A stretch of 64,000 nt of DNA, taken from Arsenicitalea aurantiaca. Its GTDB lineage: Bacteria; Pseudomonadota; Alphaproteobacteria; Rhizobiales; Devosiaceae. The notes under the pieces were generated by a model, which was given only the letters and a program-made list of their open reading frames with translations, was not told the origin of the DNA and did not search any database. Of the stretch, positions 1 through 13,291 are shown piece after piece. The stretch is from positions 499,765 through 563,764 of the forward strand of contig NZ_RZNJ01000001.1 in the NCBI RefSeq assembly GCF_003994485.1. Direction: 5' to 3'. The position numbers and the translations under genes were made by a program. Every line of letters begins with the position of its first letter. Position 1 is the stretch's first letter.

Positions 1-1
1 G

Positions 2-616
2 GACCGCAACATGGTCGAGACGCTGCTCGCCATGCTGCTGCTATCCCCGCATATTCCGCTGCTCTTCATGGGCGAGGAATGGGGCGAGACCCGGCCCTTC
101 GCTTTCTTCACCGATTTCAAGGGCGAACTTGCCGATGCGGTGCGCGAAGGGCGGCGCCGGGAATTTGCGAGCTTCGCGGCGTTCCACGGCGATGCCGAAA
201 ATCTCGAGCATGTGCCCGATCCCAATGCGCAGGGCACGTTCGAGGCCTCCCGGCTCAACTGGGATTGCCTCGATACCGAAGCGGGACAGCGCTGGATGGC
301 GCTGACCAAGCGCCTCATAAAGCTGAGGCACGAGCGGATCGTGCCCCACCTCTATGCGGTCGGGCCCAATAGCGGCACGGTGGAACAAGCCGAGGACGGG
401 CTCGTTTCGGTCAGCTGGCGATTGACGGGAGCCGTACTGCACATGGTGGCCAATCTCGACGACGAACCACGCCGCGCCAAGACGGTGTTGGCGGGAGAAG
501 TGGTCTATGCGACCTCCGACGAGGTGCTGAAGGGCCTTCAGGAGCGTGGCGATCTGCCCGCGCGCACCATCGTCGTTACCATTGGTGGTGAACATCAGGA
601 TCTGGTGACCCTATGA
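2..616 (+). CDS. treZ: Malto-oligosyltrehalose trehalohydrolase, C-terminal part (cut by window edge)
   Basis: About 204 C-terminal residues are visible; the reading frame is open to the left edge, so the 5' end lies outside the window. TreZ is a cytoplasmic GH13 enzyme that releases trehalose from maltooligosyl-trehalose. The stretch PLLFMGEEWGE near the start is the TreZ form of the fourth conserved GH13 region, and the rest matches the beta-rich C-terminal domain. The stop overlaps the malQ start by 4 bases (ATGA), so the two are probably co-translated. The usual partner treY is not visible here and may lie upstream. TreZ is preferred over GlgX/GlgB because of the FMGEEW motif and the short tail. 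Confidence 0.88.
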   Translation, partial: DRNMVETLLAMLLLSPHIPLLFMGEEWGETRPFAFFTDFKGELADAVREGRRREFASFAAFHGDAENLEHVPDPNAQGTFEASRLNWDCLDTEAGQRWMALTKRLIKLRHERIVPHLYAVGPNSGTVEQAEDGLVSVSWRLTGAVLHMVANLDDEPRRAKTVLAGEVVYATSDEVLKGLQERGDLPARTIVVTIGGEHQDLVTL

Positions 617-2499
617 ACGATACGCTCGACGCGCTCGCCTCCCGCTATCACGTGATGGGCCGGTACTGGGGGATAGACGGCACTGCCCATGACGTGCCGG
701 AGGCGACGCGCGAGCGAATCCTTGCCGCCATGGGCATGGACGTCTCCTCGCCTGAAGCGCTCGCTCGGGCGCTGGCGGAGGCTCCCGATGACCAGCCGGT
801 CGTGATGCAACTGAGGCCGGGCACGCGATGCTTCGTCCCGGACTGGCTCGAGGAGGGCAAATGCTGGGGTATCGCCATCCAGCTCTATGCGGTGCGCTCG
901 GAGCGCAACTGGGGCATCGGCGACTACGCCGATCTCGCCCGTCTCGGCGCCATCGGTGCGCGGGCAGGAGCGGATTTTCTCGGTACCAACCCGTTGCACG
1001 CGCCCTTCATGGCCGATCCGAATCGGCGGAGCCCGTTCTTCCCCTCCACCAGGCGTTTCCTCAATCCGCTCTATATCGCCGTCGATGACGTGCCGGGCTT
1101 TGATCCTGCAATGGTCGATGGGGACGAGATCGCGCGGCTTCGTGCGCTCCCTGCGGTCGATTATGTGGGCGTCGCCGCCCTCAAGCGCAGCGCGCTGCGG
1201 CAGGCCTTCGATCGGTGGCGAACCCTCGACGGCTTGCCCGAGCCCTATCGCCACGCCGATTTCGAGGCCTTCCGGACGCGAGAAGGCGTGTTGCTCGAGC
1301 GCCATGGCCTTTTCGAAGCGCTCTCGGAAGCCAAGACCGCGGAGGGTCTGGGCAGTGGCTGGGAAGGGTGGCCCGAGCCGCTGCACGATCCCGAAAGCGC
1401 CGAGGTCGCTACGTTCGCAGTCGAGCATGCGGCGGAAGTGCGCTTCCATGTGTGGCTGCAGTTCCTCGCCAGCGTGCAGCTCGAAGCGGCACAGGCGGCA
1501 GCCATCGCGGCAGGCATGCGGGTCGGCCTCTATCTCGATTTCGCGGTCGGAGAGGCGCCCGACGGATCGGGCACCTGGAGCAATCCGAGCCTCTGCATGC
1601 GTGGGGTCTCGATCGGTGCGCCGCCCGATTATTTCGCGACCGACGGACAAGATTGGGGGCTCGCCCCGCTGTCGCCGGCTGCGCTCGACCGGCATCAACG
1701 GGCGCCCTTCCGCGACATGATGGCAAGCTCCATGCGCTATGCCGGCGCGCTCCGGATCGATCACGCGATGGCGCTCTGGCAGCTCTTCCTCGTCCCCCAT
1801 GGCGAGCCGCCCTCGCGCGGCACCTATGTGCGCTACCCCATCGAGGAGATGGTGGGGGTGGTGGCGCAGGCATCGCACGCCCATCGCACGGTGGTGATCG
1901 GGGAGGATCTGGGCAACGTGCCCGAAGGCTTCCGCGACCTCATGGAGATCGCGGCCATCCTCTCCTACCGCATCCTCTATTTCGAGCGGAATCCGGACGG
2001 CTTCATCGCGCCCTGGGACTATCCGCGCGAAGCTCTGGCCTGTCTTTCAACCCATGATCTGCCCACTATCGTCGGATGGTGGCGGGGCGACGACATGCCC
2101 TTGCGGGAAACCCATGGACTGATGTCGGCTGAAAGCGCCGCACGGCATCTGGCCGAACGCGCCACCGAGCGGGAGCAGCTGCTCGCCGGGCTCGTTCATT
2201 ACGGCATCATGACCGATGCCGATGCGGACGCAGCGCGCCGGGCGGTAACCGACCGCGATGCAGATCTCCCCGAGGCGCTCGTGCTTGGCGTGCACGTCAT
2301 GCTGGCGCGGACGCCGTCCCGCATGCTCGCCGTGCGGCTCGAGGACCTGGTGGGTCAGCGCGACCCGGTCAATCTGCCCGGCACCGTGGACGCCTATCCC
2401 AACTGGCAGATCAAGCTGCCCGTAGCGCTCGAAGACCTCGAAGGCCACGGGCTCTTTCTCGCGCTCACCGGTGCCATGGCCCGCGAGCGTCCGCGCTGA
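613..2499 (+). CDS. malQ: 4-alpha-glucanotransferase (amylomaltase)
   Basis: 628 residues, GH77 family. It transfers glucan segments between maltodextrins in the cytoplasm. The catalytic triad is visible: Asp383 in LRIDHAM, Glu431 in GEDLGNVP and Asp482 in STHDLPT. The motif NWGIGDYADL near residue 100 is typical of MalQ. The N-terminal ~90 residues form the extra domain seen in longer bacterial MalQ proteins. The ATG overlaps the treZ stop by 4 bases. The product would recycle short glucans made or trimmed by the TreZ and GlgE routes nearby. No unusual residues were seen. Confidence 0.95.
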   Translation: MNDTLDALASRYHVMGRYWGIDGTAHDVPEATRERILAAMGMDVSSPEALARALAEAPDDQPVVMQLRPGTRCFVPDWLEEGKCWGIAIQLYAVRSERNWGIGDYADLARLGAIGARAGADFLGTNPLHAPFMADPNRRSPFFPSTRRFLNPLYIAVDDVPGFDPAMVDGDEIARLRALPAVDYVGVAALKRSALRQAFDRWRTLDGLPEPYRHADFEAFRTREGVLLERHGLFEALSEAKTAEGLGSGWEGWPEPLHDPESAEVATFAVEHAAEVRFHVWLQFLASVQLEAAQAAAIAAGMRVGLYLDFAVGEAPDGSGTWSNPSLCMRGVSIGAPPDYFATDGQDWGLAPLSPAALDRHQRAPFRDMMASSMRYAGALRIDHAMALWQLFLVPHGEPPSRGTYVRYPIEEMVGVVAQASHAHRTVVIGEDLGNVPEGFRDLMEIAAILSYRILYFERNPDGFIAPWDYPREALACLSTHDLPTIVGWWRGDDMPLRETHGLMSAESAARHLAERATEREQLLAGLVHYGIMTDADADAARRAVTDRDADLPEALVLGVHVMLARTPSRMLAVRLEDLVGQRDPVNLPGTVDAYPNWQIKLPVALEDLEGHGLFLALTGAMARERPR

Positions 2500-2524
2500 C
2501 ACGGCGCCATTGCAGCATCAAATC

Positions 2525-2568
2525 TGCGCCCGGTTGCGGTTCTGCTGGAGAATCCGCTTCCGGGCGCA
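2525..2568. terminator. Stem-loop between convergent malQ and glgB
   Basis: A perfect 9-base inverted repeat (TGCGCCCGG and CCGGGCGCA) encloses a second GCGG/CCGC pairing, separated by a symmetric TT/TT internal loop. It sits in the 86-base gap between two convergent genes, which suits a bidirectional terminator. There is no clear T-tract on either side, so intrinsic termination is uncertain. Confidence 0.4.
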
Positions 2569-2585
2569 AGTGCCTGATCGAAGAC

Positions 2586-4798
2586 TCAATTGTCGGGGAC
2601 GAAGACCAGCGTACCCAGCGGGGGCAGGGTGACGCTCAGCGATGACGGTCGGCCGTGCCAGCTTTCATCGAGCGCATTGAGATGGCCGGCATTGCCGACA
2701 TTGGAGCCGCCATAGCGTTCGGCATCCGAATTCAGCACCTCGCGCCAGCGTCCGCCGAACGGCACGCCGATCCGATACTCGCTGCGCACCACCGGCGTCA
2801 TGTTGCAGACGATGATGGCCGGCGGGCTCCCCTCGAAACCCTTGCGCATGAAGATGAAGACGGAATTCTCAGCGTCGCTCGCATCGATCCACTCGAACCC
2901 CTCCGGATCGCAATCGCGCTCATGCAATGCAGGGGTTGCGCGATAAAGCCGATTGAGGTCGGCAACAAGCGCCTGCACGCCCTGGTGCAGCGGATCGTCG
3001 AGCAGGTGCCAGTCGAGGGACTGGTCGTGGTTCCATTCGCGGGCCTGGCCGAACTCCCCGCCCATGAACAGGAGCTTCTTGCCCGGATGGGTCCACATGA
3101 AAGCGAAATAGGCTCGCAGGTTCGCGAATTTCTGCCAGCGGTCGCCAGGCATCTTGCCGAGCAGCGAGCCCTTGCCGTGGACCACCTCGTCATGGCTCAG
3201 CGGCAGGACGAAGTTTTCGGTGAAGGCGTAGTGGATGCCGAAGGTCAGCTGGCCCTGGTGATGACGCCGATGGATGGGATCGCGGCTCATATAGTCGAGC
3301 GTGTCGTGCATCCAGCCCATGTTCCACTTGTAGCCGAAGCCGAGCCCACCCTGGTCGACGGGGCGTGACACGCCCGGCCAGGCCGTGGATTCCTCGGCGA
3401 TCGTCTGGATCCCCGGGTGACGGGCATAGGCCTGGGCATTCATCTCGCGCAGGAAAGACACGGCCTCGAGGTTCTCATTGCCCCCGAAACGGTTGGGGAT
3501 CCATTCGCCGGGCTGGCGGGAATAATCGAGATAGATCATCGAGGCGACCGCATCGACGCGCAGCGCATCGATATGGAACCGATCGAGCCAGAAGAGCGCG
3601 TTGGCGAGGAGGAAGTTGAAGACCTCGTTGCGCCCGAAATTGTAGATGAGCGTGTTCCAGTCCTTGTGGAAACCGAGGCGCGGGTCGTCGTGCTCGTAAA
3701 GCGCGGTGCCGTCGAAGCGGACGAGCCCGTGCGCGTCCGACGGGAAATGCGCGGGCACCCAGTCGACGATGACGCCGATCCCCGCTTCGTGCAGCCGGTC
3801 GACGAAGCGGGCGAACGCTTCGGGCGTTCCGAAGCGGCTCGTCGGGGCGAAGAGCCCGATGGGCTGATATCCCCAGGACCCCGCGAAGGGATGCTCGCTG
3901 ATCGGCATGAGCTCGATATGGGTGAAGCCCATTTCGGTCACATAGGGAACGAGCTCGGCCGCAAGCGCATCGTAGTCGAGCATTTCGTTGTTGGCGCCGC
4001 GGCGCCAGGACCCCAGATGCACCTCATAGATCGAGACGGGCGCGGAGAGCGCCTGCGCCTCTGCCCGCGTCTCCATCCAGTGGCCATCGCGCCAGTGATG
4101 ATCGGGCAGGCCGTGGACGATCGAAGCGGTTTCGGGCGCATGCTGCTGGGCAAAGGAGACCGGATCGGCCTTCAGCGGCAGGCGCTCGCCATGGGCGCCG
4201 ATGATCTCGTATTTATAGACCTCGCCGCGGCCGAGGCCGGGGATGAAGAGCTCCCACACCCCGACGCCGATCCGCTTGCGCATGGGATGACGGCGACCGT
4301 CCCAGGCGTTGAAATCACCCACAACGCTCACGCGCTGGGCGTTGGGCGCCCAGACCGCAAAGGCGATCCCGTCCGTCCCCTCGAGCGTGCAGGGGTGAGC
4401 GCCCAGCTTCCGGTATTGCTCGAGATGGCGGCCTTCGCCCAGCAGGTAGTCGTCGAGCTCGCCGAGAATGGGCGGGTAGCGATAGGGGTCCTCGACCTCC
4501 CATTCGAACGCTCCGGCGCGCATCCGCAGCCGGTAGGGGAACCTGACCTCGCGCCCGTCTATGAAGCGCGAGAAGAAGCCCTCTGGGTGAATGCGCTCGA
4601 GAAGCGCGACGCACTCTCCGCTTTCGGCATCGATCACCTCCACTTCGCCCGCCTGCGGGGCGAAGACGTTGACGGCGATCGGCCGACCATTGCCGCCCTG
4701 CATGCCGAGGACGACGAAGGGATTGCCGTGGCGGCCGCGCACGACCGCCTCGACGTCCGAGGGATAGGCGGACGGACGTGTCGTGGGGTCGGATTGCA

Positions 4799-4799
<1 letters not shown>
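2586..4799 (-). CDS. glgB: 1,4-alpha-glucan branching enzyme
   Basis: 737 residues, full length for bacterial GlgB (GH13/CBM48). It introduces alpha-1,6 branches into the alpha-glucan built by the GlgE next to it. An N-terminal N1/CBM48 region ([24 protein letters not shown]) precedes the catalytic barrel. Catalytic residues are Asp416 (LRVDAVASM), Glu469 (IAEESTAWP) and Asp537 in the branching-enzyme signature [12 protein letters not shown]. The start ATG overlaps the treS stop by one base (TGATG), so it is the third gene of the glgE-treS-glgB operon. The context favours a role in GlgE-pathway glucan rather than GlgA glycogen, since no glgA or glgC is in view. Confidence 0.96.
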
Positions 4800-8136
<3,337 letters not shown>

Positions 8137-8137
<1 letters not shown>

Positions 8138-10224
8138 CAGCGATGTGCTCCGGGGGCAGTGAGGCGCCAGATGGCGTAGGGCTTGTGGTGCGGGTCGAGC
8201 CGCAGCTGGTGGACCTTGCCGGTCCAGGTGAAGCGGTTGCCGCTCACCATGTCCTCGACGTCCACGGTGCCATCGTCGGGCAGGCCGAACTCCCAGAGCG
8301 GCACTTCGAAATGAGTGTCCTGGGCGTTGTGCGGATCGAGGCACACATGGAAGAGGAAAAGCTCGGTGCCTTCCGTGCTCGCCTTGCCGTAGTAGATGAC
8401 GTTCTCGTTCCAGGCCGTGTAGAATTTGAGATTGGTGAAATGCTGCAGCGCCTCGTGCTCGCGCCGCAGGCGATTGATGAGCCTGATGTCCCAGCCGATA
8501 TTGTCGGGCTGGTCGAAATCCCAGACGCGGATCTCGTATTTTTCGGAGTTGAGGTATTCCTCCTTGCCGGGGACGGCAGCGGCTTCGGAAATCTCGAAGC
8601 CGTTATAGATGCCGTAATTGCCCGCAAGGGTCGCCGCGAGGATCAGCCGGGCCTGAAAGCCCGGACGCCCAGAATGCTGCAGGTAGACCGGGTTGATGTC
8701 CGGCGTGTTGGCAAAGAAGTTCGGCCGCATGTAATGCCGGCAGTCTTCGGTCGTGAGCTCGGTCAGGTACTGCTCGAGCTCCCATTTGAGATTGCGCCAG
8801 GTGAAATAGGAATAGCTCTGGGAGAAACCGACCTTGGCGAGCCGCTTCATCACCTTTGGCCGGGTGAACGCTTCGGCGAGGAAGATCGCTTCGGGATGGC
8901 GGGCGCGCACGTCCGCGATCATCCATTCCCAGAACGGGAAGGGCTTGGTGTGCGGATTGTCGACGCGGAAGATGGTGACGCCGCGCTCGATCCAGAACAG
9001 CACGATGTCGCGCAGGGCATACCAGAGGTCGGGGATCGCCTTCCTGTAGAAATGGACGTTGACGATGTCCTCGTATTTCTTGGGCGGATTCTCGGCGAAT
9101 TTGATGGTGCCGTCGGGGCGCCAGTCGAACCAGTCCGGATGCTCCTTGATCCAGGGATGGTCGGGGGAGCACTGAATGGCGAAGTCGAGCGCGATCTCCA
9201 GCCCGTGCGCGCGCGCCGCGGCAACGAGGCGCGCAAAATCCTCGAAACTGCCGAGTTCGGGGTGGATGGCGTCGTGCCCGCCATCTTCCGAGCCGATCGC
9301 GTAGGGGCTGCCCGGATCGTCGGGACCGGGGGTCAGGGTATTGTTCCGGCCCTTGCGATTGGTGCGTCCGATGGGGTGGATGGGCGGGAAATAGAGGACG
9401 TCGAATCCCAGGTCGCGGACATAGGGGAGCCGTTTGATGACGTCGTCGAACGTGCCGTGCACTTCAGTATCGCCAGATTGCGAACGCGGCATCAGCTCGT
9501 ACCAGGCGCTGAAGGCGGCTGCGCGCCGATCGACGAATATCTCGAGGATCCGCTCATAAACGGTCAGATCGGTGCGCAGGCCGGCCCGCTTCATGACCTC
9601 GATAATCGTCCGGTCGGTGAGAAGCGACAGGCAATCCTCGTTCTCCGTCACGCCCTCGAAGGCGGTCAGGAGCGCGTCGAGCGCGGCGCGATCGGTCTCG
9701 CTCGCATGAGCGGATTGGGTCGCCGCACTCTCGATGATCTGCCGGCCTTCCTCGAGCTCGAGGGTGATGTCGAGCCCGGCAGCATGCTTTTTCATCACCT
9801 CCTTGCGCCATGTCGCGTAGAGGTCGCGCCAGGCGATGATGGTGAACTCGTACATCCGGTTTTCGGGGAAGGTGAATTCGGCGCGCCAGCGGTCGTTGAC
9901 CAGGATGGCGAAAGGGGTCTCCGTCCAGCTTTCTGTGCCCTTGGGGCGGGTAAGGAGCGCGGCGTCGATGACCTCGTGGCCATCGGGGAAGATGTCCGCC
10001 TCGATCGTTGCAGGCTGGCCGACCACGGCCTTGGCCGGGAAGCGACCGCCGTCGATTTCGGGATCGATGCCTTCAATTGCGATGCGGCGGGCGGCGAGCG
10101 CGGAAAGCGCCTCAAGCTCGGCCACCCGGTCGAGTGGCGCGCTGACGGGCGCCTGCTCGGTTTTGCTACGCCGCGGACGCGCCGTCTTTGCCCGCGTGAT
10201 CGGTTGGTTGGTCCGTTCCGCCAT
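8137..10224 (-). CDS. glgE: Alpha-1,4-glucan:maltose-1-phosphate maltosyltransferase
   Basis: 695 residues, GH13 subfamily 3. It transfers maltose from alpha-maltose-1-phosphate to the non-reducing end of glucans in the cytoplasm. The nucleophile is Asp422 in FRVDNPHTKPFPFW and the acid/base is Glu451 in FLAEAFTRP, both in the GlgE-specific form. The N-terminal ~110 residues form the CBM-like/N domain (IPKSTA-type beta region with RWRAEF). The first ~35 residues are basic and Arg/Lys/Thr-rich, probably disordered. The gene heads the glgE-treS-glgB operon; a G-rich ribosome site lies just before the ATG. The upstream 209 bases are shared with a divergent gene and must hold the operon promoter, but no convincing hexamer pair was seen. 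Confidence 0.95.
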
Positions 10225-10433
10225 GAAGTGCCCCCGGTCTGTGCATGCAGAAGGCTAATGTGCAAGGTCGGGATTGGTTTCGACCTACGGCGCCCGCTGT
10301 CGAAGCCGGGAAGCAAGAAATGACTTCTGAATGTCAATTCGATAGCATTGCATGCTCAAAATGATAGCTTGATTAGCACGTGGTACCTCATTATGCTCTG
10401 AAACAGGCATCGTTTGGCGTTTGGGGTGGTTTC

Positions 10434-12047
10434 ATGGGATTGACCGGAGACGCGCTGGTTTCGTGGTTGCGCGAGGATTATCGACAGGCGCAGCGCGTCG
10501 TGCCGGGCCCGCTCGGTCCGCGGCCCATGGTCTATGCCGACTTCACCGCCTCGGGGCGGGTTTTGCCGGCGCTCGAGCGACGGTTGGCGCGGCATGTCGC
10601 GCCCTATTACGCTAACACCCACTCCGAAACGGCCTATACCGGCATGCAGACGACGCGCCTGCGCGAGGCTGCGCGTGCAGAAATCCGCGCGGCCGTCGGT
10701 GCCGGTGAGGAGCACGCGGTCATCTTCGCCGGCGCAGGCGCAACTGCCGGTATCGGCAAGCTCGTCGGCGCATTGAAGCCCGGCCCGGGTACGGTGATCT
10801 TCCTCGGACCCTTCGAGCACCATTCCAACGATCTGCCGTGGCGCGAATGCGGCGCGTTGATCGAGCGGATCCCGCTCGATCCGCATGGACAGGTCTGCCT
10901 CGGCACGCTCGAAGAGGCGCTTGGGCGTCACAAGGGCGCCACGCTGCGGCTCGGCGCTTTTTCAGCGGCCTCGAACGTCACCGGCATCAAGACGGATCTG
11001 CGTGCGATCGCGAAGCTCATGCATGCCCATGGCGGATGGCTCTTTGCCGATTTCGCCGCTGGCGCGCCCTATATTCCCATTGCGATGGGTGAGAGTGCGC
11101 CCGAGGCAGGGGACGGCATCGACGCCATTGCGTTCTCGCCTCACAAATTCCTCGGTGGCCCGGGCGCGTCCGGTATCCTCGTCGCTGACCGCAGGCTCTT
11201 TGCAAGCGCCGTTCCGACACAGCCCGGCGGCGGTACCGTCTCCTATGTCACGGCAGGACGGCATCGCTATGTCGCCGATATCGAGCGGCGCGAGGAGGCC
11301 GGGACGCCCAACGTGCTCGGCGACATCCGGGCAGGTCTCGTCATGGCACTGAAGGGCGCCATCGGTACGGACACGATCCACAGCGCCGAGGCCCAGGCCA
11401 TCGACCGTGCTGTCGCGCGCTGGGGCGCGACTGGAGAGATCGAAATCCTCGGAGGTACCGAGGCGGAGCGGCTCGCCATTTTCGCGCTCGTCATCAGATG
11501 CGGCGAAAGCGTGCTGCATCCGGGGCTCGTCGTTGCCGTCCTCAACGATTTCTTCGGCATTCAGGCCCGGGCCGGCTGCTCCTGCGCCGGACCCTATGGC
11601 CACAGCCTCCTTGGCATCGACGAGGCTGGCGCAGCGCGCTACGAGGCCCGGGTGGCTGAAGGCTTCCCCATGTTCCGGCCCGGATGGACGCGGCTCGGCT
11701 TCCATGTCCTCCACGACGATGCCGAGATCGACTACATCATCGATGCCGTCGCCTTCATTGCGCGTCACGCCAAGGCCCTGCTCGGCCTTTACGCGCCCGA
11801 TCTCCGCACCGGTCGCTGGACGTGCCGCATCGGTGCGTGCGCCGAGGCAACGGAGTTTTCTGCCCTCTGCGCCTGGGGCGAAGGTGAAGGAGAGGAGGCC
11901 GTCCCCGTACCGCCCTCTCGCGACGTGATCTTTGCTGTAGCGGACGCCGCCATCGCCGCCGGGGCCGGCATTCCGCACAGCCAGACCGAACTGCCCGAGG
12001 CGCTCGAGGTCGACCGCTGGTTTGCGGTTGGCGCCGCTGCGGCCTGA
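10434..12047 (+). CDS. Aminotransferase class V-fold PLP enzyme (cysteine desulfurase/selenocysteine lyase-like)
   Basis: 537 residues. The PLP-binding Lys is probably Lys238 in SPHKFLGGPGASG. Upstream are FEHHSND and a FADFAAGAPYIPI segment that places the cofactor Asp. The loop ARAGCSCAGPYGH (Cys382, Cys384) sits where SufS-like enzymes carry the catalytic Cys. The protein is over 100 residues longer than SufS; the tail after about residue 440 is Cys/Trp/Glu-rich and matches nothing I know. A GTG start 18 codons upstream is possible, but the ATG at 10434 follows a GGGGTGG site. The substrate is unknown and no suf/isc genes are near, so a desulfurase role is only one option; epimerase or lyase activity is equally possible. 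Confidence 0.75.
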   Translation: MGLTGDALVSWLREDYRQAQRVVPGPLGPRPMVYADFTASGRVLPALERRLARHVAPYYANTHSETAYTGMQTTRLREAARAEIRAAVGAGEEHAVIFAGAGATAGIGKLVGALKPGPGTVIFLGPFEHHSNDLPWRECGALIERIPLDPHGQVCLGTLEEALGRHKGATLRLGAFSAASNVTGIKTDLRAIAKLMHAHGGWLFADFAAGAPYIPIAMGESAPEAGDGIDAIAFSPHKFLGGPGASGILVADRRLFASAVPTQPGGGTVSYVTAGRHRYVADIERREEAGTPNVLGDIRAGLVMALKGAIGTDTIHSAEAQAIDRAVARWGATGEIEILGGTEAERLAIFALVIRCGESVLHPGLVVAVLNDFFGIQARAGCSCAGPYGHSLLGIDEAGAARYEARVAEGFPMFRPGWTRLGFHVLHDDAEIDYIIDAVAFIARHAKALLGLYAPDLRTGRWTCRIGACAEATEFSALCAWGEGEGEEAVPVPPSRDVIFAVADAAIAAGAGIPHSQTELPEALEVDRWFAVGAAAA

Positions 12048-12165
12048 ACCGATGGACTGAGAATGCCCCTTGCATTCACAATTTTACCATAGCCGGTTGA
12101 TCGGGGAACCATAGGCCGTCCCAATCCTTCCATTGCCATTGGAAGAATTCGACGGGACCAAGGCC

Positions 12166-12636
12166 ATGAGAATGAGATTTGGACGCGGAACGATTTCCGC
12201 ACTCGTCCTTGGCGGGGTCGTTGCTCTGGTAATGATCCCCGGCGAGGGCACGGTGGACAGCGCAGTGGCGGAGAGCCTTGCCAGTCCGCCTGCGGAAGCC
12301 GAAATGATCGCCACCCTGCGCGAGTGGGCTAAGCCCACGACGCCGGTGGAATTTGTGCAGGTGCGTGCGGAGCCCGAACCTGCACCGCAAACCCTGCTGG
12401 TCGCTGAGGCTACACCTGAACCGGTTGCAGAACCCGAGCCCGAACGGCTCGTCGTGGCAGCAGACGTGCTCAATATGCGCGACGGGGCGTCCTCGGGCAG
12501 CGCGGTGGTCGACCGGCTTGCCGGTGGGACTGCGGTCGAGCTTGTGGGCACCGAAGGCGAATGGCGGCAGGTCCGCACCGCAGCCGGCACGACCGGATGG
12601 GTGCATGCCAATTTCGTCAGCAGCCAGTCGCTGTAG
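12166..12636 (+). CDS. Small exported or membrane-anchored SH3-domain protein
   Basis: 156 residues. Residues 1-25 form a basic start plus hydrophobic stretch (ISALVLGGVVALVMI), a signal peptide or membrane anchor. A Glu/Pro-rich linker around residues 60-92 (repeated EPEP/EPVAEPEPE) leads to a bacterial SH3 (SH3_3) domain at about 95-156 with LNMRDGASSGS and GWVHANFV. Such domains usually bind peptidoglycan or other cell-envelope ligands. A TTG 11 codons upstream is also in frame, but the ATG at 12166 has AAGG in front and gives a proper signal sequence. The gene is a single unit ending at a strong terminator. Partner proteins are not evident. Confidence 0.75.
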   Translation: MRMRFGRGTISALVLGGVVALVMIPGEGTVDSAVAESLASPPAEAEMIATLREWAKPTTPVEFVQVRAEPEPAPQTLLVAEATPEPVAEPEPERLVVAADVLNMRDGASSGSAVVDRLAGGTAVELVGTEGEWRQVRTAAGTTGWVHANFVSSQSL

Positions 12637-12662
12637 ACAGCTTTCACCACGGAATGACAGCG

Positions 12663-12692
12663 CCCGCAGGTCCCCGACCTGCGGGTTTTTTT
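12663..12692 (+). terminator. Rho-independent terminator of the SH3 gene
   Basis: A perfect 10-base stem (CCCGCAGGTC / GACCTGCGGG) with a 3-base loop is followed directly by seven T residues. It ends the SH3 gene transcript and separates it from the regulator and efflux genes downstream. Confidence 0.88.
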
Positions 12693-12724
12693 CATGTGCA
12701 TTAAGCGCCGGTTCAGAAACATGT

Positions 12725-12754
12725 CGGATCATTCAGTCTTGACTGAACGATCCG
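12725..12754. promoter_or_regulatory. 14-base inverted repeat, likely operator of the efflux regulator
   Basis: Arms CGGATCATTCAGTC and GACTGAACGATCCG are separated by TT and differ from perfect symmetry at one position. The right half contains TTGACT (12740-12745), a -35-like hexamer, with a weak TAGTCG about 16 bases on. Placed 20 bases before the probable regulator start, it fits an autoregulatory operator. This is inference from symmetry and position only. Confidence 0.6.
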
Positions 12755-12774
12755 AAGAGCCTAGTCGTCCGCCC

Positions 12775-13233
12775 ATGACACAGCACACGCCAATCGACCC
12801 GGTCGTCAATTTCATCGAGCTCATGGGATTGCAGTTCCAGGGCGATGGCGCGCCACGGATCGCAGGGCGTATCTATGGCCTCCTCCTCATGGAAGGGCGT
12901 CCCCTGGGGCTGCAGGACATGGCGACGCGCCTTCAGGTCAGCCGCGCCAGCATCAGCACCAATGCCCGGCTGCTCGCGACAAAGGGTCTGGTGGAGCTCG
13001 TCTCCCAGCCTGGCGATCGGCAGGATTACTATCAGCTGATCCCCGTGCCCCATGTCAGCATTCTCGAGACGGTGAGCGCGCGCATGGCGAGCGCCGCCGA
13101 ACGTATGACACAGGCCGAGGCTATGCTGCCCGAGGAGATGGGCGAGGCCAAGACCCGGGTGAGGGCGCTCGTCTCCTTTTACCGGCAGTCCGCAGATTTC
13201 ATGCAGCGCTGGGTCCGGGAAGTCTCGTCCTAA
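12775..13233 (+). CDS. GbsR/MarR-type winged-helix transcriptional regulator
   Basis: 152 residues from the ATG at 12775. The winged helix spans about residues 25-85, with recognition-helix region LQVSRASISTNARLL and wing LVELVSQPGDRQDYYQL. The C-terminal half is helical and would dimerise. GbsR/MarR-like proteins of this size are usually repressors. In-frame ATGs at 12694 and 12721 exist, but they would place the terminator tail and the palindrome inside the gene, so the later start is preferred. No ribosome site precedes it, so translation might be leaderless. It lies just upstream of a complete RND efflux operon and is the likely local regulator. Confidence 0.8.
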   Translation: MTQHTPIDPVVNFIELMGLQFQGDGAPRIAGRIYGLLLMEGRPLGLQDMATRLQVSRASISTNARLLATKGLVELVSQPGDRQDYYQLIPVPHVSILETVSARMASAAERMTQAEAMLPEEMGEAKTRVRALVSFYRQSADFMQRWVREVSS

Positions 13234-13291
13234 AAGCGCCGCATCGCCATCCCCAATTCGACACACTGTACCGCGTCAGGTTTCCGCCCAG

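Noticed and set aside
8138-8344. Upstream extension of treS
   Set aside because: Lies inside the glgE 3' end and is Arg/Pro-rich; the TGATG junction start is more convincing.
8143-10323. 726-codon plus-strand frame opposite glgE
   Set aside because: Antisense shadow of glgE; no motif, no ribosome site.
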